DNA from: Paraburkholderia nodosa
Lineage (GTDB): Bacteria > Pseudomonadota > Gammaproteobacteria > Burkholderiales > Burkholderiaceae
DNA: 64,000 nt
Direction of reading: 5' to 3'
NCBI RefSeq assembly: GCF_001718195.1
Contig: NZ_MCNV01000032.1
Span: 1-64,000, forward strand
The position numbers and the translations under genes were made by a program. Position 1 is the stretch's first letter; each line of letters starts with the position of its first letter. This document shows, in pieces, positions 8,719 to 17,186 of the stretch. The notes under the pieces were generated by a model that was not told the DNA's origin, searched no databases, and worked only from the letters and a program-made list of their open reading frames with translations.

Positions 8719-9564
8719 CTATCCGGCGAACGCCGCGAAACGCAGCGAAAAATCAATCGCCCTGACGTTCTTCGTCAGCTTCCCTAACGAAATGCGATCC
8801 ACGCCGGTTTCGGCGATGGTTCGCAGCATCTGCCCGGTCACACCGCCCGAGACTTCCAGCTCGGCGCGCCCTGCGGTGACACGCACAGCCTCGCGCATCG
8901 TCTCAATCGAGAAATTGTCGAGCAGAATCGCCGCGGCGCCCCCAGCCAACGCTTCCTCCAACTCATCGAGCGTCTCCACCTCGACCTGCACGGGCACGCC
9001 CGCACCCAATGCCTGAGTGGCGCGAAGCGTCGATGCAATGCCGCCGCCCGCCGCAATGTGGTTTTCCTTGATCAGAATGCCGTCGTACAGCCCCCGACGA
9101 TGGTTTTCGCCGCCGCCAACACGAACTGCATATTTTTGCGCGAGGCGCAATCCCGGAAGCGTTTTTCGCGTGTCGAGAATCCGCGCGGTCGTGCCTTCGA
9201 CGATCCGCGTCATCATGCTTGTCTCGGTGGCCACGCCAGAAAGCAACTGAATGAAGTTTAGCGCGGTGCGCTCGGCGGTGAGGATACCGCGCGCCGGGCC
9301 AGCGATCCGGCAGACGCTCTGCCCTTCGTGCATCCGTTCGCCCTCTCCGACAAACCATTCGATCGTGATGTGCGGGTCGACCTGCTGGAGTGTTTCATCG
9401 AACCACGGTCTGCCGCACAACAGGGCGGCTTCGCGTACGGTCAGGACCGCTTCGGCTGAAGCGTCGGGGTCGATCAGTAGCGACGTCCAGTCGGCCTCGC
9501 CGACATCTTCCGCGAGCGCATCGCGGACGTTGCGCGACATCGCCGCGCGGGTCATTCCATCCAT
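8719..9564 (-). CDS. ophE: Quinolinate phosphoribosyltransferase (NadC-type) of the phthalate cluster
   Basis: 281 residues with the NadC signature TRKTLPGLRLAQKYAVRVGG followed by GENHRRGLYDGILIKENH and, near the C-terminus, the sugar-phosphate loop VDRISLGKLT. The enzyme makes nicotinate mononucleotide from quinolinate and PRPP for NAD synthesis. Such a gene inside a phthalate locus is known from Burkholderia cepacia DBO1 (named ophE): phthalate resembles quinolinate and blocks the housekeeping enzyme, so a second copy keeps NAD synthesis going during growth on phthalate. It has its own palindromic box at 9651-9664. The housekeeping nadC is presumably elsewhere. Confidence 0.85.
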   Translation of the reverse strand: MDGMTRAAMSRNVRDALAEDVGEADWTSLLIDPDASAEAVLTVREAALLCGRPWFDETLQQVDPHITIEWFVGEGERMHEGQSVCRIAGPARGILTAERTALNFIQLLSGVATETSMMTRIVEGTTARILDTRKTLPGLRLAQKYAVRVGGGENHRRGLYDGILIKENHIAAGGGIASTLRATQALGAGVPVQVEVETLDELEEALAGGAAAILLDNFSIETMREAVRVTAGRAELEVSGGVTGQMLRTIAETGVDRISLGKLTKNVRAIDFSLRFAAFAG

Positions 9565-9650
9565 TTCAGATCCGTATTTTTTGAGCGAAAGAGCGGCATG
9601 CCGTGGCCTGCCGTCGTGCCTGTCGTGGACCTGGCACGTCCGTCAATATT

Positions 9651-9664
9651 ATTAGATCTATAAT
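9651..9664. promoter_or_regulatory. ATTAGA-type palindromic box upstream of ophE
   Basis: ATTAGATCTATAAT matches ATTAGAGCTCTAAT at 12 of 14 positions, in an AT-rich stretch 87 bp before the ophE start. Same motif as the boxes before ophA2, ophD and ophA1. Confidence 0.65.
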
Positions 9665-9706
9665 TAATATGCTACTCTGGAATGACCTGAAGCGCCGAGC
9701 CGCGCC

Positions 9707-10303
9707 TCATTCCTGATCGATTTCTTCCCCGCGTGCCGCGATCAGATTACCCACTTCCCGCGTCGACGGGATGCGCAGCGCCGGGTTATCCGACTCGGAT
9801 TCGTCGCGTGCCATGTTCTCGATGATCGTCAGCAGGACCTTCCGCGCGACGTTGATCTCGGTGGTTTTCAGGCCCCTGACGCTAATTTCGTTGACCTCTT
9901 CCGCGAGCGGGACGAGCTTGTTTTTCAGGCTCCGGCCGCGCGGCGTCAGATAGACGTGCGTGTTCTTGCGATTGCCGGGCTCGTAGCGGCGCTCGACATA
10001 CCCGAGCTTTTCCATCGCCGACACCGCACTGAACGTGGTCGGCGTGGTGGTGCCGGTCTCGTCGCTGAGCTCCTTCTGCGTGAGCCCGTCGGTGACCCAT
10101 AGCACACGCAGATACGCCCAGTGGCCGAACGAGACTTCGTGCTGCGCCAGGCGCATTTGCAGACCGCGAATCATTGCGCGGCCCGCATCCTTCACCAGGT
10201 GAGCAAGACGATCATCCGGAACCGCCTCGCGCCAGTGCCGCAGAATGGGGTCCTCGCTCGCGACCCCGCCCTTGCCCTTGCCCGAAGTACGTGCTGCTGC
10301 CAT
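9707..10303 (-). CDS. MarR-family regulator of the phthalate cluster
   Basis: 198 residues. The centre is a MarR winged helix: SFGHWAYLRVLWVTDGLTQK, ELSDETGTTTPTTFSAVSAM, then the wing YVERRYEPGNRKNTHVYLT. Long N- and C-terminal extensions rich in charged residues flank it. I chose the ATG at 10303, which has AGGAAGG just ahead; longer versions lack one. MarR proteins are dimeric repressors released by aromatic acids, which suits a phthalate operon; no LysR- or IclR-type regulator is present in this cluster. A palindrome at 10319-10341 lies right in front of its start. Confidence 0.82.
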   Translation of the reverse strand: MAAARTSGKGKGGVASEDPILRHWREAVPDDRLAHLVKDAGRAMIRGLQMRLAQHEVSFGHWAYLRVLWVTDGLTQKELSDETGTTTPTTFSAVSAMEKLGYVERRYEPGNRKNTHVYLTPRGRSLKNKLVPLAEEVNEISVRGLKTTEINVARKVLLTIIENMARDESESDNPALRIPSTREVGNLIAARGEEIDQE

Positions 10304-10318
10304 GCCTTCCTCGCAGTT

Positions 10319-10341
10319 ATTGTGACCAGACAGGTGACAAT
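10319..10341. promoter_or_regulatory. Imperfect 23-bp palindrome in front of the marR gene
   Basis: ATTGTGACC-AGACA-GGTGACAAT: arms of 9 bp with one mismatch, starting 16 bp before the marR start. Size and place fit an autoregulatory MarR operator, but its sequence is unlike the ATTAGA boxes in front of the structural genes. Confidence 0.55.
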
Positions 10342-10392
10342 CATAGCGCTTTAGCCCGCGCGAGAGGCACTGCAGCACATCGCCAAAGCCGC

Positions 10393-11463
10393 TTAGAAGG
10401 CGTGGCGAATGCCCACGGTCACGCCCGCCTGATCCATGCCTGACGCAATGTCTACGCCCGTGCCCCGAATACCCACATTGGAAAATGAACGATTGGCGAC
10501 GTACGCCCCTTCCGCAAACACATCGGTGCGTTTGGATAGCGAGTAGTCGACGAGCAATGCCCCCATCGTTGGGCCGCCGTGCGGATTGCGAAACTGCGTG
10601 TGATAGACGCTGGCGGAGACGGAAAGCGGCGCATTCACCCTCCAGGTCACGCCACCCCAATAGAGCAGCGAGCTCGGCGGCACATCCGTGTTGCGCGTGT
10701 TCAGCCAGCGCAGGCCCGCCAGCGTCGTGACCGGCCCGAAGTCGTACGACACGCCGAGCAGCGCGCGCTGCTGCGCATTGCTCTGCGTCGCGATCGAGGT
10801 GCCCTGCAACTGGTCGTACGTCAAGCCGATGCTGAACGGCCCGCGGTCATACAGGACCGCCGCGCTCATTTCGCGACCCACCTTCGTTGCGCCGGGCACG
10901 CTCGCACCGTTCGGAATCGTCGCGTCGAAGCCGGTGCTGTACAGTGCCGCGAACGTGACGCCGCCTAGTTGCACGCCATAGCGCACCGAATTGTCCGCGC
11001 GGTTCACGAACTGGCTGTCCATGCTTTGCGCCGAGTAGCTGGGGTTGAACGTCAGCGCGTCGTACTTGTACATCAGCTCATAAAGCAGGTTCTGGTGACG
11101 TCCGAGCGTGAGCGTGCCGTACGGCGTTGAGACGCCAACGAATGCCTTGCGGCCGAACAGCCGTCCGTTCTGACCGAGCGCGCCGGTGTTCACGTTGAAC
11201 CCGCCCTCCAACGTAAATACGGCCTTGTAGCCGCCGCCAAGATCTTCCGAGCCCTTGAGCCCCCAGCGCGATCCGGCGAGATTGCCCGACTGTTCACGGA
11301 TCACCGAACCCGTCTGACTGCCTTGGTGCACCCGGTTGACGTACTCGACGCCCGCATCGACGATGCCGTAGAGCGTGACCGAACTCTGCGCATGGGCCGC
11401 CGTGCAGGCGAGCGTCAGCAACCCGCCGCAGGCGAGCGGGAATGTGTGTCTCTTCATGTTCAT
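10393..11463 (-). CDS. Outer-membrane general porin, phthalate cluster
   Basis: 356 residues: a signal peptide (MNMKRHTFPLACGG to TAAHA), then QSSVTLYGIVDAGVEYVNR, the hallmark start of the Burkholderiales trimeric porins. Other family marks are SRWGLKGSEDLGGGYKAVF, GRLFGRKAFVGV, and a C-terminal phenylalanine (TVGIRHAF) for outer-membrane assembly. Lying between marR and ophC on the same strand, it probably admits phthalate into the periplasm, ahead of the OphD permease. The 110-bp gap to ophC could hold its own promoter or just be an operon spacer. Confidence 0.88.
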   Translation of the reverse strand: MNMKRHTFPLACGGLLTLACTAAHAQSSVTLYGIVDAGVEYVNRVHQGSQTGSVIREQSGNLAGSRWGLKGSEDLGGGYKAVFTLEGGFNVNTGALGQNGRLFGRKAFVGVSTPYGTLTLGRHQNLLYELMYKYDALTFNPSYSAQSMDSQFVNRADNSVRYGVQLGGVTFAALYSTGFDATIPNGASVPGATKVGREMSAAVLYDRGPFSIGLTYDQLQGTSIATQSNAQQRALLGVSYDFGPVTTLAGLRWLNTRNTDVPPSSLLYWGGVTWRVNAPLSVSASVYHTQFRNPHGGPTMGALLVDYSLSKRTDVFAEGAYVANRSFSNVGIRGTGVDIASGMDQAGVTVGIRHAF

Positions 11464-11573
11464 CTGTATTATGGACTACTGAGTGTATTGGATTTATTTT
11501 CCCGTTCCGCGCATCCGCCGCGCACCCAGCGGCTGCCGGATGCGCAACGGCAGGAGCAACCGCCGCGAGGCGG

Positions 11574-12566
11574 TCAGATCTTGAACCGCTCCAGGCTGGC
11601 CGGGTGGAACAGTTCGGCAGGCTGCAAGCGACGGCTCGACAATCCCTCGGCATGGTGCTGCGCCAGGAAGCGGTCGATCACGTGCTCATTGTTTGCGAAT
11701 CCGTACGACCAGAAGTCGTGCCCCATCAGACGCCGGGCGTTGCGCAACTGGTCCTCGATGAACGGCAGCGTGACCTTGGTCGCCGAGGTATCGCTCAAAC
11801 GGGCCAGCGCGACTTCCTTCGATTGCTCGAACGCCTTCGCGATTGCGCCCGGCAGCCAGGGATGCTGATCCGCGAGCGTCTTGCGAATGCCGAGCGTGTG
11901 CATGATCGGGAAGAGCTTCCTGCGCTCGTACCATTCGGCGGCACTCTTTTGCGGAGCGTCGAAAAGGTATTTGACCTTCGGATGCCCACGATCGAAGCAT
12001 GACGGCGCGCGCGGTCCGATCACGCCGTCAATCTCGCCGTCGGCCAGCAGATTCGAGATCGTTTTCCCTTCGGGTGCGCTTTCCAGCACAACGCCTTCAG
12101 GCAGCTTGAGCGCGATCTTCTCGACGCGCGTCGGATCCTCGTAGCCGCCCCGCACCCAGCGGATATCCGACGCCTTTACGCCATATTCCTCTTCGAGAAA
12201 GAGCCGCACCCAGACGTTGGCGGTGAGCTGGTATTCCGGCACGCCGATACGTTTGCCCTTCAGGTCCTCGGGCCGGTCGATCCCGCGGTCGGAACGCACG
12301 TAAATCGAGCTATGCCGGAACGCGCGCGACGGAAAGACCGGCACCGCGACGTAGGGCGAGGTGCCCGCTGCCGTCTTCACCGAATAGCTGCTGAGCGAAA
12401 GCTCGCAAATGTCGTAATCCGCGTGCCGGAACGCGCGAAAGAAGATTTCCTCCGGGTCCTGCAGCATGAACACGGGATCGACACCATCGATCTGCACGTC
12501 GCCGTCAATCAGCGGCCGCATCCTGTCGTAGTTGCCCACCGCGATGGATAGTTGAAGCTTGCTCAT
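11574..12566 (-). CDS. ophC: 4,5-dihydroxyphthalate decarboxylase
   Basis: 330 residues. The fold is that of periplasmic-binding-protein-like enzymes (start SKLQLSIAVGNYDRMRPLID, then GVDPVFMLQDPEEIFFRAFR and KGKRIGVPEYQLTANVWVR), but there is no signal peptide, as expected for the Pht5/OphC decarboxylases, which look like NitT/TauT binding proteins yet are cytoplasmic enzymes. It removes a carboxyl group from 4,5-dihydroxyphthalate to give protocatechuate. It lies 46 nt after ophD, the same ophD-ophC order reported for B. cepacia DBO1. Protocatechuate ring-cleavage genes are not in the window. Confidence 0.9.
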   Translation of the reverse strand: MSKLQLSIAVGNYDRMRPLIDGDVQIDGVDPVFMLQDPEEIFFRAFRHADYDICELSLSSYSVKTAAGTSPYVAVPVFPSRAFRHSSIYVRSDRGIDRPEDLKGKRIGVPEYQLTANVWVRLFLEEEYGVKASDIRWVRGGYEDPTRVEKIALKLPEGVVLESAPEGKTISNLLADGEIDGVIGPRAPSCFDRGHPKVKYLFDAPQKSAAEWYERRKLFPIMHTLGIRKTLADQHPWLPGAIAKAFEQSKEVALARLSDTSATKVTLPFIEDQLRNARRLMGHDFWSYGFANNEHVIDRFLAQHHAEGLSSRRLQPAELFHPASLERFKI

Positions 12567-12612
12567 TCCTGTTCCTGTTTGACTGTCGAAATTCTGGCCG
12601 TCGCGTGCATCG

Positions 12613-13959
12613 TCACGCGTCGGATTGCGGTGCCTGCCGCTCGCGCGGCACGCCGAAGAAGACCGCGATGCCGCCGATGAAAACCAGCGCCGCGACCAGC
12701 AGGATGCCGGCCGAAAAGCTGCCGGTCACGCTCTTCACCCAGCCGAGGACGATTGGTGCGAAGAAAGCGCCCACCTGACCGAGGCTGCTGATCACACCGA
12801 TGCCACCGGCGGCCGCCGCGCCCTTCAGATAGTTCGGCGGAATGGTCCAGATAATGGCTGCGGCCGCGAAATAGCTCACCGAAACGAGACTCAGGCACGC
12901 AATAGCGGCAACCGGGTTGTGCGTCAGAACCGTCAGGAGCACCGCGCCCGTGGCGCCCGCTGTGGTCGACAGTACGAAGTGCCAGCGGCGCTCGAGCCGC
13001 AGGTCCGAGCTGCGTGCGATCAGGAGCATGGCAACGGCGCCGACGATATAAGGCAGCGCCGACAGGAAGCCGATCTGCAACAGGTTGGAAACGCCCGCCT
13101 GTTTGATGATCGTGGGCGTCCAGTAGTTGAGGATGGTTCCGCAAATGGGCACTGTGGCCCAGCCCGCGGCAATCACGTATACGCGCGGGTCGCGCAGCGC
13201 CGCAAGGAGCGTGCTCGGCGAGCTATGCGGCTTGCTGCGACCTTCCTCGTCCAGCGCGCCAATGACAATTCGTTTTTGCTCGTCGGTCAGCCACTTCGCA
13301 TCCTGAGGCCTGTCGATCAGATAGAAGTAAGCAACGACACCGGCAATCACGGCGGGCACGCCTTCAAGGAAAAACAGCCACTGCCAGTTGCGAAAGCCCC
13401 AGACGTCCATGAAGTGTTGCAGGATGAACCCGGAAAGCGGGCCGCCGACAATCCCCGCGACCGCGATCGCCAGCAGGAACCGCGACGTGATCCGGGCGCG
13501 GCGCTTCGACGGGTACCAGTACGAGAGATAGAGGATGATGCCGGGCCAAAAGCCCGCTTCAGCCGCGCCGAGGAGCGTGCGGGCAAGATAGAACTGCCAT
13601 GGAGCGGTCATGAACGCCATGGCAGTTGAGATGGCGCCCCAGAGCAGCATGATCCGCGTGACGGTCTTGCGGGCGCCAATGCGCCGCAGCAACAGTGTGC
13701 TCGGCACTTCGAGCAGGATGTAGCCGATAAAAAACAGGCTCACGCCGAGCCCGTACGCCGCGTCGCTCAACCCAAGATCGTGCTTCAGTTGCAGCTGCGC
13801 GAAGCTGACGTTCACGCGATCGAGATAGTTGAGGACCCAGCACAGGAAAAGAAAGCTCATTAACCTGAACGTGATCTTGCGGTAGGTCGCCTCCTCCGCC
13901 GCCGAGTCGGCTGCGGCAGACAGGGATAAATCCCCGGAGTGCAACGTTGAATGTGCCAT
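12613..13959 (-). CDS. ophD: Phthalate permease, MFS transporter
   Basis: 448 residues with about 12 hydrophobic segments. It belongs to the anion:cation symporter branch of the MFS (FLFLCWVLNYLDRVNVSFAQ; the RIGARKTVTRIMLLWG loop between helices 2 and 3; LGAAEAGFWPGIILYLSYWY), which contains the known phthalate and tartrate permeases. I chose the ATG at 13959 (MAHSTLHSGDLSL). It leads the ophDC transcript, with the perfect ATTAGAGCTCTAAT palindrome 62 bp upstream. Confidence 0.88.
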   Translation of the reverse strand: MAHSTLHSGDLSLSAAADSAAEEATYRKITFRLMSFLFLCWVLNYLDRVNVSFAQLQLKHDLGLSDAAYGLGVSLFFIGYILLEVPSTLLLRRIGARKTVTRIMLLWGAISTAMAFMTAPWQFYLARTLLGAAEAGFWPGIILYLSYWYPSKRRARITSRFLLAIAVAGIVGGPLSGFILQHFMDVWGFRNWQWLFFLEGVPAVIAGVVAYFYLIDRPQDAKWLTDEQKRIVIGALDEEGRSKPHSSPSTLLAALRDPRVYVIAAGWATVPICGTILNYWTPTIIKQAGVSNLLQIGFLSALPYIVGAVAMLLIARSSDLRLERRWHFVLSTTAGATGAVLLTVLTHNPVAAIACLSLVSVSYFAAAAIIWTIPPNYLKGAAAAGGIGVISSLGQVGAFFAPIVLGWVKSVTGSFSAGILLVAALVFIGGIAVFFGVPRERQAPQSDA

Positions 13960-14019
13960 GACTGAATGTCTCCGAATTTCACTTTGGATACTGGCGGAAC
14001 AGGGTTCCTCTCGCCACAT

Positions 14020-14035
14020 AATTAGAGCTCTAATT
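14020..14035. promoter_or_regulatory. Perfect palindromic box AATTAGAGCTCTAATT upstream of ophD
   Basis: This 16-bp perfect palindrome is the best copy of the motif repeated at 6037, 9651 and 14124. It lies 61 bp before the ophD start, where a repressor would cover the promoter. Confidence 0.72.
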
Positions 14036-14123
14036 TTCAGCTTACGGGGACTTCACGCCGCTTGCAAGCACGGGTTTTTACCGAGAACAAGGTCGCGCAG
14101 AAGCGGTTTTCTCGACTTGCATA

Positions 14124-14137
14124 ATTAGAGATCTAGT
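14124..14137. promoter_or_regulatory. ATTAGA-type palindromic box upstream of ophA1
   Basis: ATTAGAGATCTAGT matches the perfect palindrome at 12 of 14 positions and is close to the reverse complement of the ophA2 box. It lies 58 bp before the ophA1 start, in the divergent ophD/ophA1 promoter region. Confidence 0.7.
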
Positions 14138-14195
14138 AATACCATGCACTCATGTTGACACAGTACAAAACCGGATCGGTCAGAAGGAGACAGAT

Positions 14196-15164
14196 ATGAC
14201 GCCCCCCCAGGAAGACGGTTTTCTTCGTCTGAAGATCGCAGGCAAGGCGAAGATCGCCCGTGACATCTGGCGCTTTGAACTGACCGACCCGAAGGGCGCG
14301 CCGTTGCCGCCGTTCGAGGCGGGCGCGAACCTGACCGTCGTGGTGCCGAACGGCTCGCGACGCAGTTATTCGCTGTGCAATGACTCGCAGGAGCGCAATC
14401 GCTACGTCATCGCGGTGAAGCGTGACAGCAACGGACGCGGCGGCTCGATGAGCTTCATCGATGATACGGCCGAGGGCGACGCCGTGGACGTCTCTTTGCC
14501 CCGCAACGAGTTTCCCCTCGATGAGCGCGCAAAGTCATTCATCCTCGTCGCGGGCGGCATCGGTATCACGCCGATGCTGTCGATGGCGCGACAGTTGCGG
14601 GCGGAAGGCCTGCGCTCGTTCAAGCTGTACTACCTCTCCCGCGATCCGGAAGGCACGGCGTTCTTCGATGAACTGAGCAGCGAAGAATGGCGTTCGGACG
14701 TGAAGATTCACCACGATCACGGCGACCCGTCGAAAGCATTCGACTTCTGGCCCGTATTTGAGAGGTCGAAGTCGGCGCAACACGTGTACTGCTGCGGACC
14801 GCTGGCGCTGATGGACACCGTGCGGGACATGACCGGCCACTGGCCGTCGGGCACCGTTCACTTCGAGAGCTTCGGTGCAGGCAATGCGAATGCGCGCGAA
14901 AGCACGCCTTTCACTGTGCGGCTTTCGCGCAGCGGCACGTCGTTCGACATTCCCGCCAATCGCTCGATCCTCGAGGTGCTGCGCGACGCGAACGTGCGCG
15001 TGCCGAGTTCGTGCGAAAGCGGCACCTGCGGCTCGTGCAAGACAGTGTTGTGCTCAGGGGAGGCGGATCATCGGGATCTCGTGCTGCGCGACGACGAGAA
15101 ACAAACGCAGATCATGGTCTGCGTGTCGCGTGCGAAATCCGCGGAGCTGGTTCTCGATCTTTGA
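14196..15164 (+). CDS. ophA1: Phthalate dioxygenase reductase
   Basis: 322 residues in the order flavin domain, NAD domain, plant-type [2Fe-2S] domain. The FMN motif is R56SYS (SRRSYSLCN), the nucleotide motif is GGIGITPMLSM, and the iron-sulfur ligands are C273, C278, C281 and C309 (SSCESGTCGSCKTVLC, IMVCVSRAK). This is the exact layout of phthalate dioxygenase reductase and VanB-type reductases. It passes electrons from NADH to the Rieske centre of OphA2. It stands apart from ophA2B, on its own transcript and divergent from ophDC, as in B. cepacia DBO1. Confidence 0.92.
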   Translation: MTPPQEDGFLRLKIAGKAKIARDIWRFELTDPKGAPLPPFEAGANLTVVVPNGSRRSYSLCNDSQERNRYVIAVKRDSNGRGGSMSFIDDTAEGDAVDVSLPRNEFPLDERAKSFILVAGGIGITPMLSMARQLRAEGLRSFKLYYLSRDPEGTAFFDELSSEEWRSDVKIHHDHGDPSKAFDFWPVFERSKSAQHVYCCGPLALMDTVRDMTGHWPSGTVHFESFGAGNANARESTPFTVRLSRSGTSFDIPANRSILEVLRDANVRVPSSCESGTCGSCKTVLCSGEADHRDLVLRDDEKQTQIMVCVSRAKSAELVLDL

Positions 15165-15260
15165 GTACCGCGGGGAGGAACAATGCGTCGGGCACCGCTC
15201 GACGCATTCTTATCGTTTGCAGAGCACAGCAGCACACCGAAACAGCAGGAGTAATCAAAC

Positions 15261-15755
15261 ATGACGGACGAAACTTCTCCACGAACGACTCCGACGAGAG
15301 ACACAGAAGCCCCGGCGCCGGTCAGCGACAATAGTCTTGCCTGGAACGACGCGCGACTACTCGGCTTCACGCCGATGGACGACGTTCACAAGGATTTCTA
15401 TACGTTTGCGCTGCGCCTGGTGACGTGCTCGGACGCGACGGCCGCAGCAGCGTTAGAGCTGTTCGAACAGCACGCCGTTAGCCATTTCGAGCAGGAAGAC
15501 GAGTGGATGCGTACGACGAACTTCCCGCCACGCGACTGCCACATCGAAGAACATGCGGCAGTACTGAAGTCGGTCGGTGACGTGAAGGCTGCGGTCGCAG
15601 AAGGACGAGCCGGCGCGGAACTGGCGCGAGATCTCGGCCTGCGCCTTTTCGAGTGGTTTTCTGGTCACGCGGACTATCTGGACTCGGCGCTTGCGGCATG
15701 GATGACGAAGCAGACAATGGGCGGCAAGCCTGTCGTGTTCCGACGATCGATTTGA
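15261..15755 (+). CDS. Bacteriohemerythrin-like protein
   Basis: 164 residues. After a proline/threonine-rich lead, LLGFTPMDDVHKDFYTFAL, HFEQEDEWMRTTNFP, DCHIEEHAAVL and WFSGHADYLDSALAAWM supply the His, Glu and Asp ligands of a di-iron hemerythrin four-helix bundle. Such proteins bind oxygen reversibly. It starts 96 nt after ophA1 in the same direction, with CAGGAG upstream, so it may be read through from the ophA1 promoter and could supply or sense oxygen for the dioxygenase; that link is inference. Confidence 0.85.
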   Translation: MTDETSPRTTPTRDTEAPAPVSDNSLAWNDARLLGFTPMDDVHKDFYTFALRLVTCSDATAAAALELFEQHAVSHFEQEDEWMRTTNFPPRDCHIEEHAAVLKSVGDVKAAVAEGRAGAELARDLGLRLFEWFSGHADYLDSALAAWMTKQTMGGKPVVFRRSI

Positions 15756-16445
15756 TTGCGCGTGAAAACATGGCCGACGATGATCAGGGTGCAAACCCGT
15801 CGCGACGCGATGGAAATTGCATCAGGACTTGGGAGCTCACTTAGCGTCCTTCGAGAGGGTGTTCCCGCGGAAACGTTAGAAGAGGCTCGTTCATGCGTAT
15901 GTGTCAACCCATCGCCGGTGGCTCCGGCCACCTCGACAATATCCTGGTCGTACCCACGCCGACTCGAAGAACCTGCTGATGAGTGGCACTTTCTTCCGAA
16001 AAGCACGCGCCGCTCGTGGTCCAGCTTCGTCAAGCCGTACGAGGACGCGATTTCTGCCGAGAACGAAAATTGGCTCACAAAGTGGATGAAAAAGCGTCGG
16101 GAAACGAGCCGTTATCATGTCAAGAATGACCGCTTCACCTTTGCGAGCAGATATTCGCCTCGCGGTGACTCCAACGGCTGGCGTGGGTCGAATACGCAAG
16201 TTCGCCGATCAAAGCGATCCGTTGCGCGTACGTCTCCGATGGACTTCCGAGATCGGGACAACAAGAGACAGTCGTCGGCATCCTGCTTGAGGCATTCGAA
16301 CGGCCGCTACTTGCTAGCGAGCAAGCAGTTTAGCTGCCGGCATGCTGCTCGGACGATGACTGCAATCATACGTCGCAGTACGCCGTATTCGCGCGTTCGC
16401 TATATGCGTCGTGCCATCGCCGATGATGTGGCCAGCTACGCTAAT
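15756..16445. other. 690-bp region without an intact gene
   Basis: Frames break up here. One plus-strand stretch ending at about 16332 reads QRLAWVEYASSPIKAIRCAY, then VSDGLPRSGQQETVVGILLE and AFERPLLASEQAV; this looks like the tail of a decayed gene, but I cannot name its family. No ribosome site, RNA gene or clear repeat is seen. Confidence 0.3.
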
Positions 16446-17186
16446 TCAAGCGGGCAAGAGCAGTTTCAAGCTGGCAATGATCAACACAATGCCCAGCAAG
16501 CTACGAATTTGACGAGGCGACAGCCAGCGGCTGCCAAGATATGCCCCAAACCAACTCCCCACAAGCACCATCAACGCCAGCGGACCAATCCCATGTGGAA
16601 GGTGATTTGTGGCTGTCCAATCACCCGCCAGCGCCGCGATGGAATTGCAAAGGATGAACAGCGCGGAAACGGATGCAGCAGTGCGCACCGATGACCATCT
16701 ACAAAACAGCAGGAGCGGCGTTATCAGGACGCCCCCACCAACTCCGGTCAGCCCAGAAGCTAATCCGATAATTGCTCCCCAAGCGAGCGCGACGGACTTA
16801 GGAGGCGGCCGCACAGTCTGGTCGTTCAATGGCCTACGCGCCAGCGACAGCGTTCCAGCGATCAACAGCAGTGCACCAAGTAAATATTCAAACCCTGCAT
16901 TCGGGAGCGTCATATAGCCACCTAATAGCGCCATCGGTACGGCCGGCAATGCAAATGGCCAGAACAACTCCCAGTCAAAATGACTGTCCCGTATGAAGCG
17001 CCAGCTTGCAACCAGAGAGACCAGGATATTCAGGACAAGCGCGGTAGGCTTGATGCTGTGGGGCTCGTATCCCATCAGCGCCATGATGGCGATGTAACCG
17101 GAAGCGCCAGCTTGCCCTGTGCTGGCGTAGAGCAACGCAACCGCCAGAAACGCACCGTAGATCAGCAGTGTCTGGAAATCAATCAT
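16446..17186 (-). CDS. TauE/SafE-family (TSUP) membrane transporter
   Basis: 246 residues with about eight hydrophobic segments. The family marks are the repeated glycine-rich stretches: STGQAGASGYIAIMALMGYE in the first half and GLASGLTGVGGGVLITPLLL in the second. TSUP proteins export sulfite, sulfoacetate or other small organic anions. It stands alone, with decayed sequence on both sides, so the substrate cannot be told from context. Confidence 0.82.
   Translation of the reverse strand: MIDFQTLLIYGAFLAVALLYASTGQAGASGYIAIMALMGYEPHSIKPTALVLNILVSLVASWRFIRDSHFDWELFWPFALPAVPMALLGGYMTLPNAGFEYLLGALLLIAGTLSLARRPLNDQTVRPPPKSVALAWGAIIGLASGLTGVGGGVLITPLLLFCRWSSVRTAASVSALFILCNSIAALAGDWTATNHLPHGIGPLALMVLVGSWFGAYLGSRWLSPRQIRSLLGIVLIIASLKLLLPA

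Noticed and set aside
8719..9564. Housekeeping nadC or molybdenum-transport ModD
   Set aside because: No nadA/nadB or mod genes are nearby, and the promoter box is shared with the phthalate genes, so a cluster-specific copy is more likely.
11574..12566. Periplasmic substrate-binding protein of an ABC transporter
   Set aside because: The fold is similar to NitT/TauT binding proteins, but there is no signal peptide and no transporter partner; the phthalate genes on both sides fit OphC decarboxylase.
15756..16332. LysR-type regulator remnant
   Set aside because: A short stretch (DIRLAVTPTAGVGRIRKF) resembles a LysR effector domain, but the other frame across the same bases continues longer and no helix-turn-helix is found.
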